A DNA stretch of 64,000 nucleotides, from assembly GCF_000495855.1 (NCBI RefSeq), contig NZ_AWGF01000019.1, forward strand, positions 21,479-85,478, written 5' to 3'. The notes under the pieces were generated by a model, which saw only the letters and a list, made by a program, of their open reading frames with translations, was not told the DNA's origin and made no database searches. Source of the DNA: Asticcacaulis sp. YBE204. GTDB taxonomy: Bacteria > Pseudomonadota > Alphaproteobacteria > Caulobacterales > Caulobacteraceae. Position 1 is the stretch's first letter; each line of letters opens with the position of its first letter. A program made the position numbers and the translations under genes. This document shows positions 27,811-36,452 of the stretch, piece after piece.

Positions 27811-29163
27811 CTACGCAGCGGAGGATGTGAAACGCTTATATTCGATGCTAAAAGCTTCGATGGTATCCACCAGCCGCTTTACCGCTTCCGGTGTCGTTTT
27901 CGGCGAGATCAGCATCATATTGTGAAACGGCGCGATCAGAACGCCGCGATTGATCAGGTACAGATGAAACGCTTTTAACAGGGTCGGATCAAGGGCCTTG
28001 CGCATGGTTTCCGCGTCACGCGGCGCAGGCGAGGCAAAGACCAGTTCGGCCCGTGCGCCGACATGCACCACGCTCCAATCGAGCCCTTGCCGCCAGATGA
28101 CGCTACGCAGTTGCGCGACGAGGCTCTCAGTACCCTTTTGCATATAGTCGTAGGCCGGACGGGTCATGATTTCCATCAGCATGGTTTTGATCCCCGTCAT
28201 GGCCAAAGCGTTGCCGGACAGGGTCGTGCCGATGCCGGAAGACCCGCCGCCGATTTCTGTTTGCGTGGAGTCCATGCGAGCGGCGACCTCTGCCGTGACG
28301 CCCCACACCGCCGCCGGGATACCACCCGCGATAGCCTTACCGATGACCAGCATATCGGCGCGCAAACCGTGGTCGCGCACATAGCCGCCATAGCCCGACG
28401 ACAGGGTGTGCGTCTCGTCATAGATCAGCAGCGTACCGGTGCGGTCGCACAGGTCGCGCAAGGCCTGATGATAGCCCTCGTCCGGCAATATCATGCCGCA
28501 ATTGGTCATCACGGGTTCAAGCAACACGCAGGCGATATCGTTGCCCGCCAAGACACTATCCATCGCGCTCAGATCATTGAACGGCACGGCGACCGTGTAT
28601 TGCGTCAGGTCGGTGACCTGCCCGATCAGGCCGGGCTTTTGGACGGTTTGGCCGTCTTTCAACACGACGAAGGCGTCATCGACCATCCCGTGATAGGCCC
28701 CGTCAATGATCAGGATTTTATCGCGCTTCGTTACCGCCCGTGCCCAGCGGATCGCCGCGCGGTTGGCGTCCGACGCCGTGGTCGCGCATTGCCACAGCGG
28801 CAAACCGAAGCGCTCGGAGAGCAGCCGCCCGACCTCAACGCTGTCGGCGGTCGGCAGCATGAAGCCAACGCCCTGACCCGCCTGTTGGGCTATCGCGGTT
28901 TGCAATTCATCGCGCCCGTGACCGAACATCGACGGCGTGTCGCCGAGACAGAAATCGTCGTAGACGTGACCGTCAACGTCCCACAGGGTCGCGCCCTTCG
29001 CATAGGTCGCGAACAGCGGCACCGGCGAGGCCCAGTCGTCCATCCAGTGCAGCGGCACCCCACCGCGCCAGACTGTCCGCGCCTCGGCAGCGAGCGCGAG
29101 AGTCTTGGGGTGGGTGGCGTTGAAGATCGCGATCTGTTCGGCGATGAAGTCAGTGAGAGACAT
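27811..29163 (-). CDS. Class III aminotransferase of the glutamate-1-semialdehyde type
   Basis: 450 residues. PLP-binding features are TTASDANRAAIRWARAVT, ILIIDGAYHGMVDD, the VLLEPVMTNCGMILPDEGY block, IYDETHTLSSGYGGY, and the Schiff-base Lys in MLVIGKAIAGGIPAAVWG. The spacing and the GKAIAGG motif are nearer to glutamate-1-semialdehyde aminomutases than to ordinary omega-transaminases. It is unlikely to be the haem-pathway HemL because it sits inside the polyamine cluster. A role as a GABA or polyamine transaminase is inferred from position. ATG 29163 is chosen; the longer frame runs into a REP-like repeat. Confidence 0.78.
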   Translation of the reverse strand: MSLTDFIAEQIAIFNATHPKTLALAAEARTVWRGGVPLHWMDDWASPVPLFATYAKGATLWDVDGHVYDDFCLGDTPSMFGHGRDELQTAIAQQAGQGVGFMLPTADSVEVGRLLSERFGLPLWQCATTASDANRAAIRWARAVTKRDKILIIDGAYHGMVDDAFVVLKDGQTVQKPGLIGQVTDLTQYTVAVPFNDLSAMDSVLAGNDIACVLLEPVMTNCGMILPDEGYHQALRDLCDRTGTLLIYDETHTLSSGYGGYVRDHGLRADMLVIGKAIAGGIPAAVWGVTAEVAARMDSTQTEIGGGSSGIGTTLSGNALAMTGIKTMLMEIMTRPAYDYMQKGTESLVAQLRSVIWRQGLDWSVVHVGARAELVFASPAPRDAETMRKALDPTLLKAFHLYLINRGVLIAPFHNMMLISPKTTPEAVKRLVDTIEAFSIEYKRFTSSAA

Positions 29164-29164
29164 C

Positions 29165-29340
29165 CTTATTCCCCCTCTCCCCTGCGGGTAGAGGGCTGGG
29201 CGCGGGCCTGCGAGGCTGAGGTGGCAATCCACGCAAAGGCCCCCTCATCCGGCGCTTCGCGCCACCCATCGCTGGCGAAAGCTATACTTTCGCTGGCGCT
29301 ATACCCCGTAGGGGCGAAGGGAATAAGCACACCCCCTCTA
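29165..29340. repeat. REP-like GC-rich repeat block (aminotransferase/gabD gap)
   Basis: Fills the 178-base gap. It has hairpins CCCCTCTCCCCTGCGGGTAG and GCCTGCGAGGC, a central palindromic CGCTGGCGAAAGC...CTTTCGCTGGCGC, and CCCCGTAGGGGCGAAGGG at the right. Related to the 11345 block, with which it shares GGGCGCGGGCCTGCGAGGCT in the opposite orientation. Confidence 0.75.
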
Positions 29341-29341
29341 A

Positions 29342-30790
29342 TCACCCCAGCCCCGCGATGCTGATGAACTTGGTCTCCAGAAACTCCTCAAGCCCCTCGC
29401 TTGCGCCTTCACGGCCGATGCCGGATTCCTTGACGCCTCCGAAAGGTGCGACCTCGGTCGACATGACGCCGTCATTCAGACCCACCATCCCCGCCTCGAT
29501 CGCCTTGACCACGCGCAAGCCGCGCGTGATGTCCTGCGTAAAGGCATAGGCTGCCAATCCGAACGGCGTGTCGTTAGCCAGAGCGATCCCCTCCGCTTCC
29601 GTGTCGAACGGATAGAGCGCCGCCACGGGTCCGAAGATTTCCTCCTCGAACATCTGCATATCGCGCGTCACACCGATCAGGACGGTGGCGGGATAATAGA
29701 GCGGTCCCTGCGCATCGACCTTCCCGCCGAGCGCCAGTTTCGCCCCCTTGGATACCGCGTCATCGACCAGCCGCACGACCTTGTCGATGGCCTTCTGATT
29801 GATCAGCGGCCCCAGCCCCGTGCTTTCCTCATAGCCCGGTCCGGATTTCAGTTTGCGCGCCTCGGCGACGAATTTCTCGACAAAGGCGTCGTAAATTCCG
29901 CGCTGAACGAAGATGCGATTGGCGCAGACGCAGGTCTGGCCTGAATTACGGAACTTCGACGCCGCAGCGCCCGCGACCGCCAGATCGAGGTCGGCGTCGT
30001 CGAACACCACCACCGGGGCATTGCCGCCCAGCTCCAGCGAAATCTTCTTCACCGTCGTGGCGCACTGGGCGTAGAGCTTCTTGCCGACCGGCGTCGAACC
30101 GGTGAAGGAGAACTTTTTCACCCGCGCATCCGAGGTCAGCACCGCGCCGATATCCGCCGAATGGGTCGTGGTGATGATGGCGATCAGCCCGTCCGGCACG
30201 CCCGCGTCTTTCGCGAGACGCTTCAAGGCAATGGCGCAGATCGGCGTGTCTTCCGACGGCTTGACCACCGCCGCACAGCCCACCGCCAGCGCTGGCCCCA
30301 GCTTCCGGGTGATCATCGACAGCGGGAAGTTCCACGGCGTGATCGCGCCGACGACGCCGACCGGCTGGCTGATAGTCAGCAACTGCTTGCCGTCCGCCGT
30401 GGCCGGGATGGTACGGCCATAGGCGCGCTTGCCCTCTTCGGCGAACCATTCGATGAAGCCCGCCGCATAAGCGACTTCGCCGCGCGCTTCCTTGATGGCG
30501 CGGCCCTGTTCCAGCGACACGAGAAGCCCCAAGGCCTCCTGATGCTTCATGATGACGGCGTACCACGCTTCCATGATTTTCGCGCGCGCCTTGGCGGTCA
30601 GGGCGGCCCAGGCCGGCATGGCTTTTTCCGCCGCCGCGATGGCCGCTTCGGTGTCGGCGGCGGTCATTTCGCGCACATAGGCCAGCACGTCGCCGGTCGA
30701 AGGGTTATAAACGGCAAAGTGCGGATAAGACGGCGGGCTTAGGCTGATATCTTCGCCGAGCAGATCGATAAGGGCGGGAGTCAATTTCAT
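29342..30790 (-). CDS. gabD: Succinate-semialdehyde dehydrogenase, NAD(P)-dependent
   Basis: 482 residues, the usual GabD length. Aldehyde dehydrogenase motifs: the NAD-site ITPWNFPLSMITRKLGPALA, FTGSTPVGKKLYAQC, the general-base Glu in SLELGGNAPVVVFDDAD, and the nucleophile Cys in FRNSGQTCVCANRIFVQ with the vicinal Cys two residues on that is typical of redox-sensitive GabD. It oxidises succinate semialdehyde to succinate, the last step of GABA breakdown. It is 4 bases downstream of the puuC-like gene and thus co-transcribed. Confidence 0.9.
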   Translation of the reverse strand: MKLTPALIDLLGEDISLSPPSYPHFAVYNPSTGDVLAYVREMTAADTEAAIAAAEKAMPAWAALTAKARAKIMEAWYAVIMKHQEALGLLVSLEQGRAIKEARGEVAYAAGFIEWFAEEGKRAYGRTIPATADGKQLLTISQPVGVVGAITPWNFPLSMITRKLGPALAVGCAAVVKPSEDTPICAIALKRLAKDAGVPDGLIAIITTTHSADIGAVLTSDARVKKFSFTGSTPVGKKLYAQCATTVKKISLELGGNAPVVVFDDADLDLAVAGAAASKFRNSGQTCVCANRIFVQRGIYDAFVEKFVAEARKLKSGPGYEESTGLGPLINQKAIDKVVRLVDDAVSKGAKLALGGKVDAQGPLYYPATVLIGVTRDMQMFEEEIFGPVAALYPFDTEAEGIALANDTPFGLAAYAFTQDITRGLRVVKAIEAGMVGLNDGVMSTEVAPFGGVKESGIGREGASEGLEEFLETKFISIAGLG

Positions 30791-30794
30791 AATT

Positions 30795-32315
30795 CTATGC
30801 CTTGAACGTTATGGAAACGGCCTTGAGGTCGGCATATTTATATAGGGCGTGCAGGCTGCGATCGCGACCGAAGCCCGACTGTTTAAATCCGCCGAACGGC
30901 ATGGTGATGTCGCAGGCGTCCCAGCCATTGACCCACACAAGCCCGGCCTTCAGCGCCTTGGTCGCCCGCATGGCGCGGTCGAGGCTGGCGGTCCACACCC
31001 CCGACGCCAGCCCATAGACCGTGTCGTTGGCCAAACGGTAGGCTTCGGCTTCGTCGGTGAAAGTCAGGACCGACAGAACCGGCCCGAACACCTCTTCCAT
31101 CGCCAGCACATTAGCGGCGGATATATCGAGCAGCGACGGTTCGACATAGAAGCCTCCCGTCTCGGTTTGCACGCGGTTGCCGCCCAGCAGCAAGCGCCCG
31201 CCATCGGCCTGTCCCTTGTCGATATAGCCGAGCGCCGTGTGCATCTGCTTTTCAGAGATCATCGCCCCGAACTGCGTGGCCGGATCGAACGGATCGCCGA
31301 CTTTGATCGATTTGGTCACCTCGATGACCTTTTCGACGAAAGCGTCCTTGATCGAGGCTTCGACAAACAGACGCGAGGCCGCCGTACACACCTGCCCCTG
31401 ATTGTAGAACACGCCCCACGCCGCGTTTTGCGCGGCGGCGTCAAGATCGGCGCAGTCGGCGAAGACGATCTGCGGCGACTTGCCGCCCAGCTCCAGCGAC
31501 ACGCGCTTGAGGTTCGACTCGGCCGAGGCCTTCATCAGTTGCCGACCGACCTGACCGGAGCCGGTAAAGGCGATCATATCGACATCCATATGGCGGGCCA
31601 GTGCGTCTCCGGCCTCGTGACCCAGCCCCGTGACGACGTTGAACACACCTGCGGGCACCCCGGCTTCGATCGCCAAAGCCGCCACATAGAGCGCGGTCAT
31701 CGACGACAGTTCGGCGGGTTTCAGCACCACCGAATTGCCCATAGCCAGGGCGGGCGCGACCTTCCACATGGCCATGTGCAGCGGGAAGTTCCACGGCACG
31801 ATGGCGCCGATGACTCCCAACGGCTCATGCACGGCATAGGACAGGCGGTTGTCCGGTGTCGGCCCGACCTCGCCATAGATCTTGTCGAGCGCCTCGGCGT
31901 AATAGCGCGTCGTATTGATCGCCAGAGGGATATCGACGGCGCGGCTGTCGCGGATCGGCTTGCCGGTGTCAAGCGTCTCCAAAAGCGCCAGATTTTCGGC
32001 GTGGGCGCTCATCAGATCGGCCAGTTTGTGCAGGACCTGCTTGCGCGCTTTGGGGGCCAGACGACTCCAGCGCCCGTCCTCGAACGCCGTGCGCGCGGCG
32101 GTCACCGCCGTGTCGATATCGGCAGCCTCACAGGCGGCGATGCGGTTGATCAGCGTGTCATCGCGGGGGGTGCGGTTGTCGAACGTCTTGCCGGACCGGG
32201 CATCGACCCAGCTACCGCCGATAAAGGCCTGAGCGGGCTTGGCGACGGCGCTCAGGGCGTTGATGACACCGTCGAGGTCCGTAGCGGGCGACAAGGGAGT
32301 CGAAAACGCGCTCAT
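30795..32315 (-). CDS. puuC: Aldehyde dehydrogenase, gamma-glutamyl-gamma-aminobutyraldehyde type
   Basis: 506 residues. Motifs: IVPWNFPLHMAMWKVAPALA, FTGSGQVGRQLMKASAESN, SLELGGKSPQIVFADCADLD, and catalytic Cys in FYNQGQVCTAASRLFVE; the C-terminal PFGGFKQSGFGRDRSLHALY is typical of PuuC/AldH. It oxidises gamma-glutamyl-aminobutyraldehyde to gamma-glutamyl-GABA. ATG 32315 has a GGAGG site 8 bases upstream. A perfect 16-bp palindrome (32331-32346) lies directly before that site, a position in which a bound repressor would block expression. Confidence 0.88.
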   Translation of the reverse strand: MSAFSTPLSPATDLDGVINALSAVAKPAQAFIGGSWVDARSGKTFDNRTPRDDTLINRIAACEAADIDTAVTAARTAFEDGRWSRLAPKARKQVLHKLADLMSAHAENLALLETLDTGKPIRDSRAVDIPLAINTTRYYAEALDKIYGEVGPTPDNRLSYAVHEPLGVIGAIVPWNFPLHMAMWKVAPALAMGNSVVLKPAELSSMTALYVAALAIEAGVPAGVFNVVTGLGHEAGDALARHMDVDMIAFTGSGQVGRQLMKASAESNLKRVSLELGGKSPQIVFADCADLDAAAQNAAWGVFYNQGQVCTAASRLFVEASIKDAFVEKVIEVTKSIKVGDPFDPATQFGAMISEKQMHTALGYIDKGQADGGRLLLGGNRVQTETGGFYVEPSLLDISAANVLAMEEVFGPVLSVLTFTDEAEAYRLANDTVYGLASGVWTASLDRAMRATKALKAGLVWVNGWDACDITMPFGGFKQSGFGRDRSLHALYKYADLKAVSITFKA

Positions 32316-32330
32316 GACAACAACCTCCGA

Positions 32331-32346
32331 AACTGTGATCACAGTT
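32331..32346. promoter_or_regulatory. AACTGTGATCACAGTT palindrome, putative GntR operator (site 4)
   Basis: A perfect 16-bp palindrome just upstream of the puuC ribosome site and about 160 bases from the 3' end of the GntR gene. Same core as sites at 9837, 21303, 26359 and 33210. Confidence 0.7.
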
Positions 32347-32367
32347 CAGCACGCGAGCAGGCAGTCC

Positions 32368-32512
32368 GTCAATCCCTTCTCCCCGTTTACGGGGAGAAGG
32401 TGGCGCGCAGCGACGGATGAGGGGCGAGTCACAGAAAAGGAAGAAGCCCCTCACCCTAGCCGCCACCGGACACCCGGCTCTCCCCGCTTGCGGGGAGAGG
32501 GGACTATCCCTT
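32368..32512. repeat. REP-like GC-rich repeat block (puuC/gntR gap)
   Basis: CCCTTCTCCCCGTTTACGGG at the left and GCTCTCCCCGCTTGCGGGGA at the right flank CCCCTCACCCTAGCC. The left unit is near-identical to that at 11349-11380. The right end may also serve as a hairpin at the end of the regulator gene. Confidence 0.75.
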
Positions 32513-33187
32513 CAACGCCTCAAGCATCAGTTCCATGCCCTCGTGCACGTCCTCAGCCATATGCTGACGCACCGCGGCGTGGTCGCCGGACTCCAGAGCG
32601 CGGATCAGTTCCTGATGGTGATCCTGCGGCAATTGCACGGTCCCCAGACGCCCGAACACCACGCGCATGAACGGTCCCGATTGCAGCCACAGGGTCCGCG
32701 CCATATCGAGGAACAGATCGGCTTCGGCGAGGTTATAGAGACGAAAATGGAAGGCGTAATTGGCCTTCATATAGCCGTCGACATCGCCCTTGCTTAAGGC
32801 CGCCATCAGGCGCTCATCGTCGTTTTTCAGCTCGACGATAACGTCGCGGGTGATCTTCTGCGCGCCTAAAAAGGCCAGTTCCGGCTCGACCCACTGCCGC
32901 GCCGTCATCAATTGCAGCAGGCGATTTTCGCTCAAAGACGGCACGCGCAGGCGCTTGTTTGACGGCTGCAACTCCAGCGCCTTTTGCGCGATCAGACGGC
33001 GCACGGCCTCGCGCACCGGCATGGGGCTGACGTTCAGTTCGTTGGCCAGCGTGCGCAACGACACCGACTTTCCCGGCGGAATCTGACCCTGAATGAGCGA
33101 CTCGGCCAAGGCCTCATAGACCTGATCGTGGATCGAGGTTTCATCATCCATCGCAAGGGGAAACTGATTCAAGCCCGGATAACCCAT
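32504..33187 (-). CDS. GntR family transcriptional regulator with FCD ligand domain
   Basis: 227 residues (216 if the ATG at 33151 is used). The winged helix-turn-helix is at about 18-82, with DQVYEALAESLIQGQIPPG, the recognition-helix region LANELNVSPMPVREAVRRL and wing NKRLRVPSL. An all-helical FCD domain follows (about 88-222), with the conserved acidic/His pattern in YAFHFRLYNLA and HHQELIRALESGDHAA that binds a metal and an organic ligand in this family. Its position beside puuC and an omega-aminotransferase, and the palindromes around it, make it the likely polyamine-catabolism regulator, probably a repressor. A copy of the site at 33210 suggests autoregulation. Confidence 0.85.
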   Translation of the reverse strand: MGYPGLNQFPLAMDDETSIHDQVYEALAESLIQGQIPPGKSVSLRTLANELNVSPMPVREAVRRLIAQKALELQPSNKRLRVPSLSENRLLQLMTARQWVEPELAFLGAQKITRDVIVELKNDDERLMAALSKGDVDGYMKANYAFHFRLYNLAEADLFLDMARTLWLQSGPFMRVVFGRLGTVQLPQDHHQELIRALESGDHAAVRQHMAEDVHEGMELMLEALKG

Positions 33188-33209
33188 ACCGTATTCATGA
33201 CCTCAAAAA

Positions 33210-33219
33210 TGTGATCACG
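33210..33219. promoter_or_regulatory. TGTGATCACG near-palindrome, putative GntR operator (site 5)
   Basis: Core within AAATGTGATCACGATTT, in the divergent gap between the GntR gene (start 33187) and the aminotransferase at 33300. It could control both directions. Confidence 0.6.
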
Positions 33220-33299
33220 ATTTCACGCCGCGCGTCACAATAGACTGGAAGCGAAATCTATAGCCTGTATGCTCGGTTCCGACAAATCCCATCTTTCTC

Positions 33300-34637
33300 A
33301 TGAGCGCCCCGATGGACGACCGCCTCCCTTCCCCTGATGCGATGCAATCCTTCTGGATGCCGTTCACGCCCAACCGCGCCTTCAAATCCGGCCGGCACAA
33401 GCTGCTGGTCGAGGCCGACGGCATGTTCTACAAAAGCCACGACGGGCGCGAAATTTTAGACGCGACCTCTGGCTTATGGTGCTCCAACGCCGGGCACAAT
33501 CGCCCGAAAATCACCGCCGCGATCCAGAAACAGGCCGCGACGATGGACTTCGCCCCGACCTTCAATATCGCCCACCCGCTGGCGTTCGAATTCACGCACA
33601 AATTGTCCGGCATCCTGCCCTACGACCTCAAAAAAGTCTTCCTGACCAATTCGGGCTCCGAAGCCGCCGATACCGCTTTGAAGATCGCGCTAGCCTATCA
33701 TCGGATGCGCGGCCAAGGCGCCAAGACGCGCCTGATCGGCCGCGAACGCGCCTATCATGGCACGGGCTTCGGCGGCATCAGCGTCGGTGGTCTCGTCAAG
33801 AACCGCATGCACTTCGGCACCCTTCTCGCCGGGGTCGATCACCTGCCGCATACGCATCTGTCGGAAAACGTCTTCACCAAAGGCGAGCCCGAACACGGCG
33901 CGGACCTTGCCGACGCGCTGGAACGGATCGTCTCTCTGCATGACGCCTCGACGATCGCCGCCGTCATCGTCGAGCCCGTTGCCGGATCGACCGGGGTGCT
34001 GATCCCGCCCAAAGGCTATCTGAAACGCCTGCGCGAGTTGTGCGACAAGCACGATATCCTGCTCATTTTCGACGAAGTCATTACCGGCTTCGGGCGTCTG
34101 GGTGCCGCGTTCGGGGCCGACTATTTCGGCGTGCGACCGGACCTGCTGTGCATGGCCAAGGGCATCACCAACGCCACCGTCCCCATGGGCGCGGTCGCCG
34201 TGTCGAACCGCATCTACGACACTTTCATGCAGGCGTCTGACACCCCGATCGAGCTGTTCCACGGCTATACCTATTCCGGCCACCCTCTCGCCTGTGCTGC
34301 GGGAATCGCGACGCTGGAAACCTACGAAGAGGAAGACCTGTTCGCCCGCGCCGCCGGGATCGCGCCCTATTGGCAAGACGCCGTGCACAGCCTGCGCGAT
34401 GCAAACCACGTCATCGATATCCGCAATCTCGGCCTCGTCGCCGGGATCGAGTTGCAACCGCGCGAAGGCGCGGCGACCGCTCGCGCGCTGGAGGTTTTCG
34501 ACCGCTGCTTCGACGACGGCCTGCTGATCCGCGTGACGGGCGATATCATTGCCATGTCGCCGCCCCTGATCGTCGAAACAATGCAGATCGACCGAATGAT
34601 CGAGACGATCCGCAAAGCGCTGGCGGTCACAGAATAA
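33300..34637 (+). CDS. Class III omega-amino acid/beta-alanine-pyruvate-type aminotransferase
   Basis: 445 residues. PLP-fold motifs: FLTNSGSEAADTALKIALAY, ERAYHGTGFGGISVGGLVKN, VEPVAGSTGVLIPPKGYL, LIFDEVITGFGRLG and Schiff-base Lys in LLCMAKGITNATVPMGAVAV. The MPFTPNRAFK start and the RLIGRERAYHGTGFGG block are typical of omega-amino acid:pyruvate transaminases (beta-alanine, GABA, putrescine). Divergent from the GntR regulator gene with a shared operator between. Its end overlaps the convergent small membrane protein gene by 11 bases. Confidence 0.86.
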   Translation: MSAPMDDRLPSPDAMQSFWMPFTPNRAFKSGRHKLLVEADGMFYKSHDGREILDATSGLWCSNAGHNRPKITAAIQKQAATMDFAPTFNIAHPLAFEFTHKLSGILPYDLKKVFLTNSGSEAADTALKIALAYHRMRGQGAKTRLIGRERAYHGTGFGGISVGGLVKNRMHFGTLLAGVDHLPHTHLSENVFTKGEPEHGADLADALERIVSLHDASTIAAVIVEPVAGSTGVLIPPKGYLKRLRELCDKHDILLIFDEVITGFGRLGAAFGADYFGVRPDLLCMAKGITNATVPMGAVAVSNRIYDTFMQASDTPIELFHGYTYSGHPLACAAGIATLETYEEEDLFARAAGIAPYWQDAVHSLRDANHVIDIRNLGLVAGIELQPREGAATARALEVFDRCFDDGLLIRVTGDIIAMSPPLIVETMQIDRMIETIRKALAVTE

Positions 34638-34890
34638 AATTCACCGCCGCAAACAGCCCGAACGCCGCACACCCCAGCACGTTCATCCACCGCCCACCGA
34701 GCTTTTTGACCTGCGGATGGAACCGCGCAACGAACAGGACCAGTACCAGCCCCAAGGCCCATTGGCCGGTCGCGTCACCCTGCCCCATCAGGATGAACCC
34801 GCCCCACAGAAACAGCAGCCACAGCAACCAGTATACCGGCGCGCTGACCACACCCAGCATGTGCCACAGGGCTTCGGCGAAGGTTTTCAT
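34627..34890 (-). CDS. Small three-helix membrane protein of unknown function
   Basis: 87 residues with three hydrophobic segments (about 18-36, 42-57 and 68-87) and a basic loop FHPQVKKLGGRW between the second and third. No family recognised. The 3' end overlaps the aminotransferase gene tail to tail. Confidence 0.55.
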   Translation of the reverse strand: MKTFAEALWHMLGVVSAPVYWLLWLLFLWGGFILMGQGDATGQWALGLVLVLFVARFHPQVKKLGGRWMNVLGCAAFGLFAAVNFIL

Positions 34891-35004
34891 AAACAGCGCT
34901 CGTTTTTTATCGTTTTCTTACGGAATCGTGGGGATATCCTTGCCCTAAAGGCCGTCAAACCGCCATAGTGTGTCGGCTCATTCTTTTAACTTCCGGGGCT
35001 CGCC

Positions 35005-35469
35005 ATGTTTAACCTGTCCGAACAACTCAGTGAACTGCGCGACTCGATCATCGCCGTGGTTTTGCTGGTCGCCGCCGCCATCCTTGGCGTCGCCTGGGCC
35101 AGTATCGGCCTGTTCAACGCCCTGCAAATCTGGTTGGGACCGGTGTGGGGTCCGGTGGCGCTCGGTGCGGCGATGATCCTGCCGTTGGTCGTTTACATGG
35201 TTTTCAAGCGGCTGACCAAGGAAGAGAAAAAGCGCCAGCAAGCCTTTGTGAAGCAACAGACCCAGGCGGCCTACGCGCAGTCCTCGGTCGTGCATATTTC
35301 GCGCATCCTCGATGCGCTCAAGGGCCGCTCGCCGGTGCTGGCGACCGTCGGCGCGGTCATCGCCGGTTTCCTCGCTTCGAAATTTCCCTCCATGTTGGCG
35401 GTGCTGTCCGAGATCATCGGCGCCTGGGGCGACGATGTGAAACGCAAGGCCGCCGAACCCGAAGATTAA
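35005..35469 (+). CDS. Membrane protein of unknown function
   Basis: 154 residues. Two N-terminal membrane segments (about 15-38 and 48-67) flank a short loop; a highly charged Lys/Glu/Gln stretch follows (KRLTKEEKKRQQAFVKQQTQ). A third, weaker hydrophobic segment (about 112-133) precedes a charged tail. Upstream sequence has a weak ribosome site (TCCGGGG). It is followed by a tRNA gene. Function unknown; the layout is a little like holin-type proteins, but nothing supports lysis. Confidence 0.55.
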   Translation: MFNLSEQLSELRDSIIAVVLLVAAAILGVAWASIGLFNALQIWLGPVWGPVALGAAMILPLVVYMVFKRLTKEEKKRQQAFVKQQTQAAYAQSSVVHISRILDALKGRSPVLATVGAVIAGFLASKFPSMLAVLSEIIGAWGDDVKRKAAEPED

Positions 35470-35551
35470 GTCTATGGGGATACCGGTTTTTCCGGCTTGC
35501 ACAGCCGCCTGAAACTCGGTAACAACGGCGCTCTTGTCACCCTGACACAGT

Positions 35552-35636
35552 GCCCCTGTGGTGGAATTGGTAGACGCGCCGGATTCAAAATCCGGTACCG
35601 AGAGGTGTGTCGGTTCGAGTCCGACCGGGGGCACCA
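35552..35636 (+). tRNA. tRNA-Leu (anticodon CAA)
   Basis: 85 bases including an encoded CCA end. Acceptor GCCCCTG pairs with CGGGGGC (one G-U). The anticodon arm CCGGA-TTCAAAA-TCCGG gives anticodon CAA for TTG codons. A long class II variable arm (TACCGAGAGGTGT region) and T arm GTCGG-TTCGAGT-CCGAC complete the Leu type. Confidence 0.95.
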
Positions 35637-35657
35637 TTTATCAACAAAATCAATAGA

Positions 35658-36452
35658 TTAAGCCAGCATATTTTTCTTGTGCTTGGCCAGCTTGCCGTTC
35701 TTTGCGCGCGGTGGCAGCGGCGGCAGATCGTCCGGGCCTGACGGCGTCGAAATCACGACATCGATCGCCGTTGGATCAACGGCGGGCCCCGATTTACGAG
35801 CTTTGGTTTTCTTGCCGGGCTTGGGCGAGGGCGAAACCGGTGGCGGCGTCGCCGGACGGGTCAGCGTAAGCTCTCGACTTATCGACCGTGACCGGCTCAA
35901 TTCGGCCTGCGCGCCTTCGATCAGAGCCAGCACGGCCTTCTCGTCCGACCAGACCGCGTGAAAACCCTGCAAAGCCTGCCACACGGCAACACGATGCTCG
36001 TCGGCGGTCATCTCAACCTTCACCTTGGCGGGTTTTTCCGGCTTGTTTTCACCGGGCACAGGGTCGGGTTCGTCGACCGCCTTGGCCAGATCCTCGAACA
36101 GCTTGCCGCTCTTGTCTTTCAGTACGAGCAGGCTGCCCAATCGCGCCTCGACCGTGGCCGACAGTTCGCGGGCATATTCGACCTGTATCGCACCCGACGC
36201 ATGTACGGCGCGGGTCAGCGCAACGTTTATGCTGTCATAGATCGACTTGGCCGACGCCTTGCGTTTCGCCTCGATCCCCGACTTGGCAAAGCCCCGCGTC
36301 AACCAGTAGAATAGCCCCCCCAGCAACAGACCGGCCACGACCAGACCGCACAGCAGCATCAGCGTATGGCCATCGAGAATGACCGTCGCTACGGCGCGCG
36401 GGCCTTCGCCGAACGGATCACCGAAATCCTCAGGGGCGTCGGAATATCTCAT
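35658..36452 (-). CDS. Single-pass membrane protein of unknown function (paralogue B)
   Basis: 264 residues. The acidic N-terminus MRYSDAPEDFGDPFGEG is followed by one membrane segment (about 27-49, LMLLCGLVVAGLLLGGLFYW). Then comes a helical region with SIYDSINVALTRAVHASGAI and QVEYARELSATVEARLGSLL, and a Pro/Lys-rich tail with PPPVSPSPKPGKKTK and LPPLPPRAKNGK. The helical part resembles the FYDLKSGVKALWLAVTRSVS region of the protein encoded just upstream, so the two look like diverged paralogues. ATG 36452 overlaps the previous stop (ATGA), arguing for translational coupling. No known domain recognised. Confidence 0.65.
   Translation of the reverse strand: MRYSDAPEDFGDPFGEGPRAVATVILDGHTLMLLCGLVVAGLLLGGLFYWLTRGFAKSGIEAKRKASAKSIYDSINVALTRAVHASGAIQVEYARELSATVEARLGSLLVLKDKSGKLFEDLAKAVDEPDPVPGENKPEKPAKVKVEMTADEHRVAVWQALQGFHAVWSDEKAVLALIEGAQAELSRSRSISRELTLTRPATPPPVSPSPKPGKKTKARKSGPAVDPTAIDVVISTPSGPDDLPPLPPRAKNGKLAKHKKNMLA

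Noticed and set aside
29164..29232. N-terminal extension of the GSA-type aminotransferase
   Set aside because: Again translated repeat sequence; MSLTDFIAEQ at 29163 is the natural start.
9837..33219. TGTGATCACA sites as CRP/FNR boxes
   Set aside because: CRP-type sites need a 6-base spacer between TGTGA and TCACA (FNR 4 bases); here the half-sites abut, which fits a small GntR-type palindrome better.
34627..34890. Toxin or small peptide of a toxin-antitoxin pair
   Set aside because: It has three membrane helices and no partner gene; nothing supports that role.
35005..35469. Holin or phage remnant next to a tRNA gene
   Set aside because: No integrase, attachment duplication or other phage gene is present; the tRNA is intact with normal flanks.
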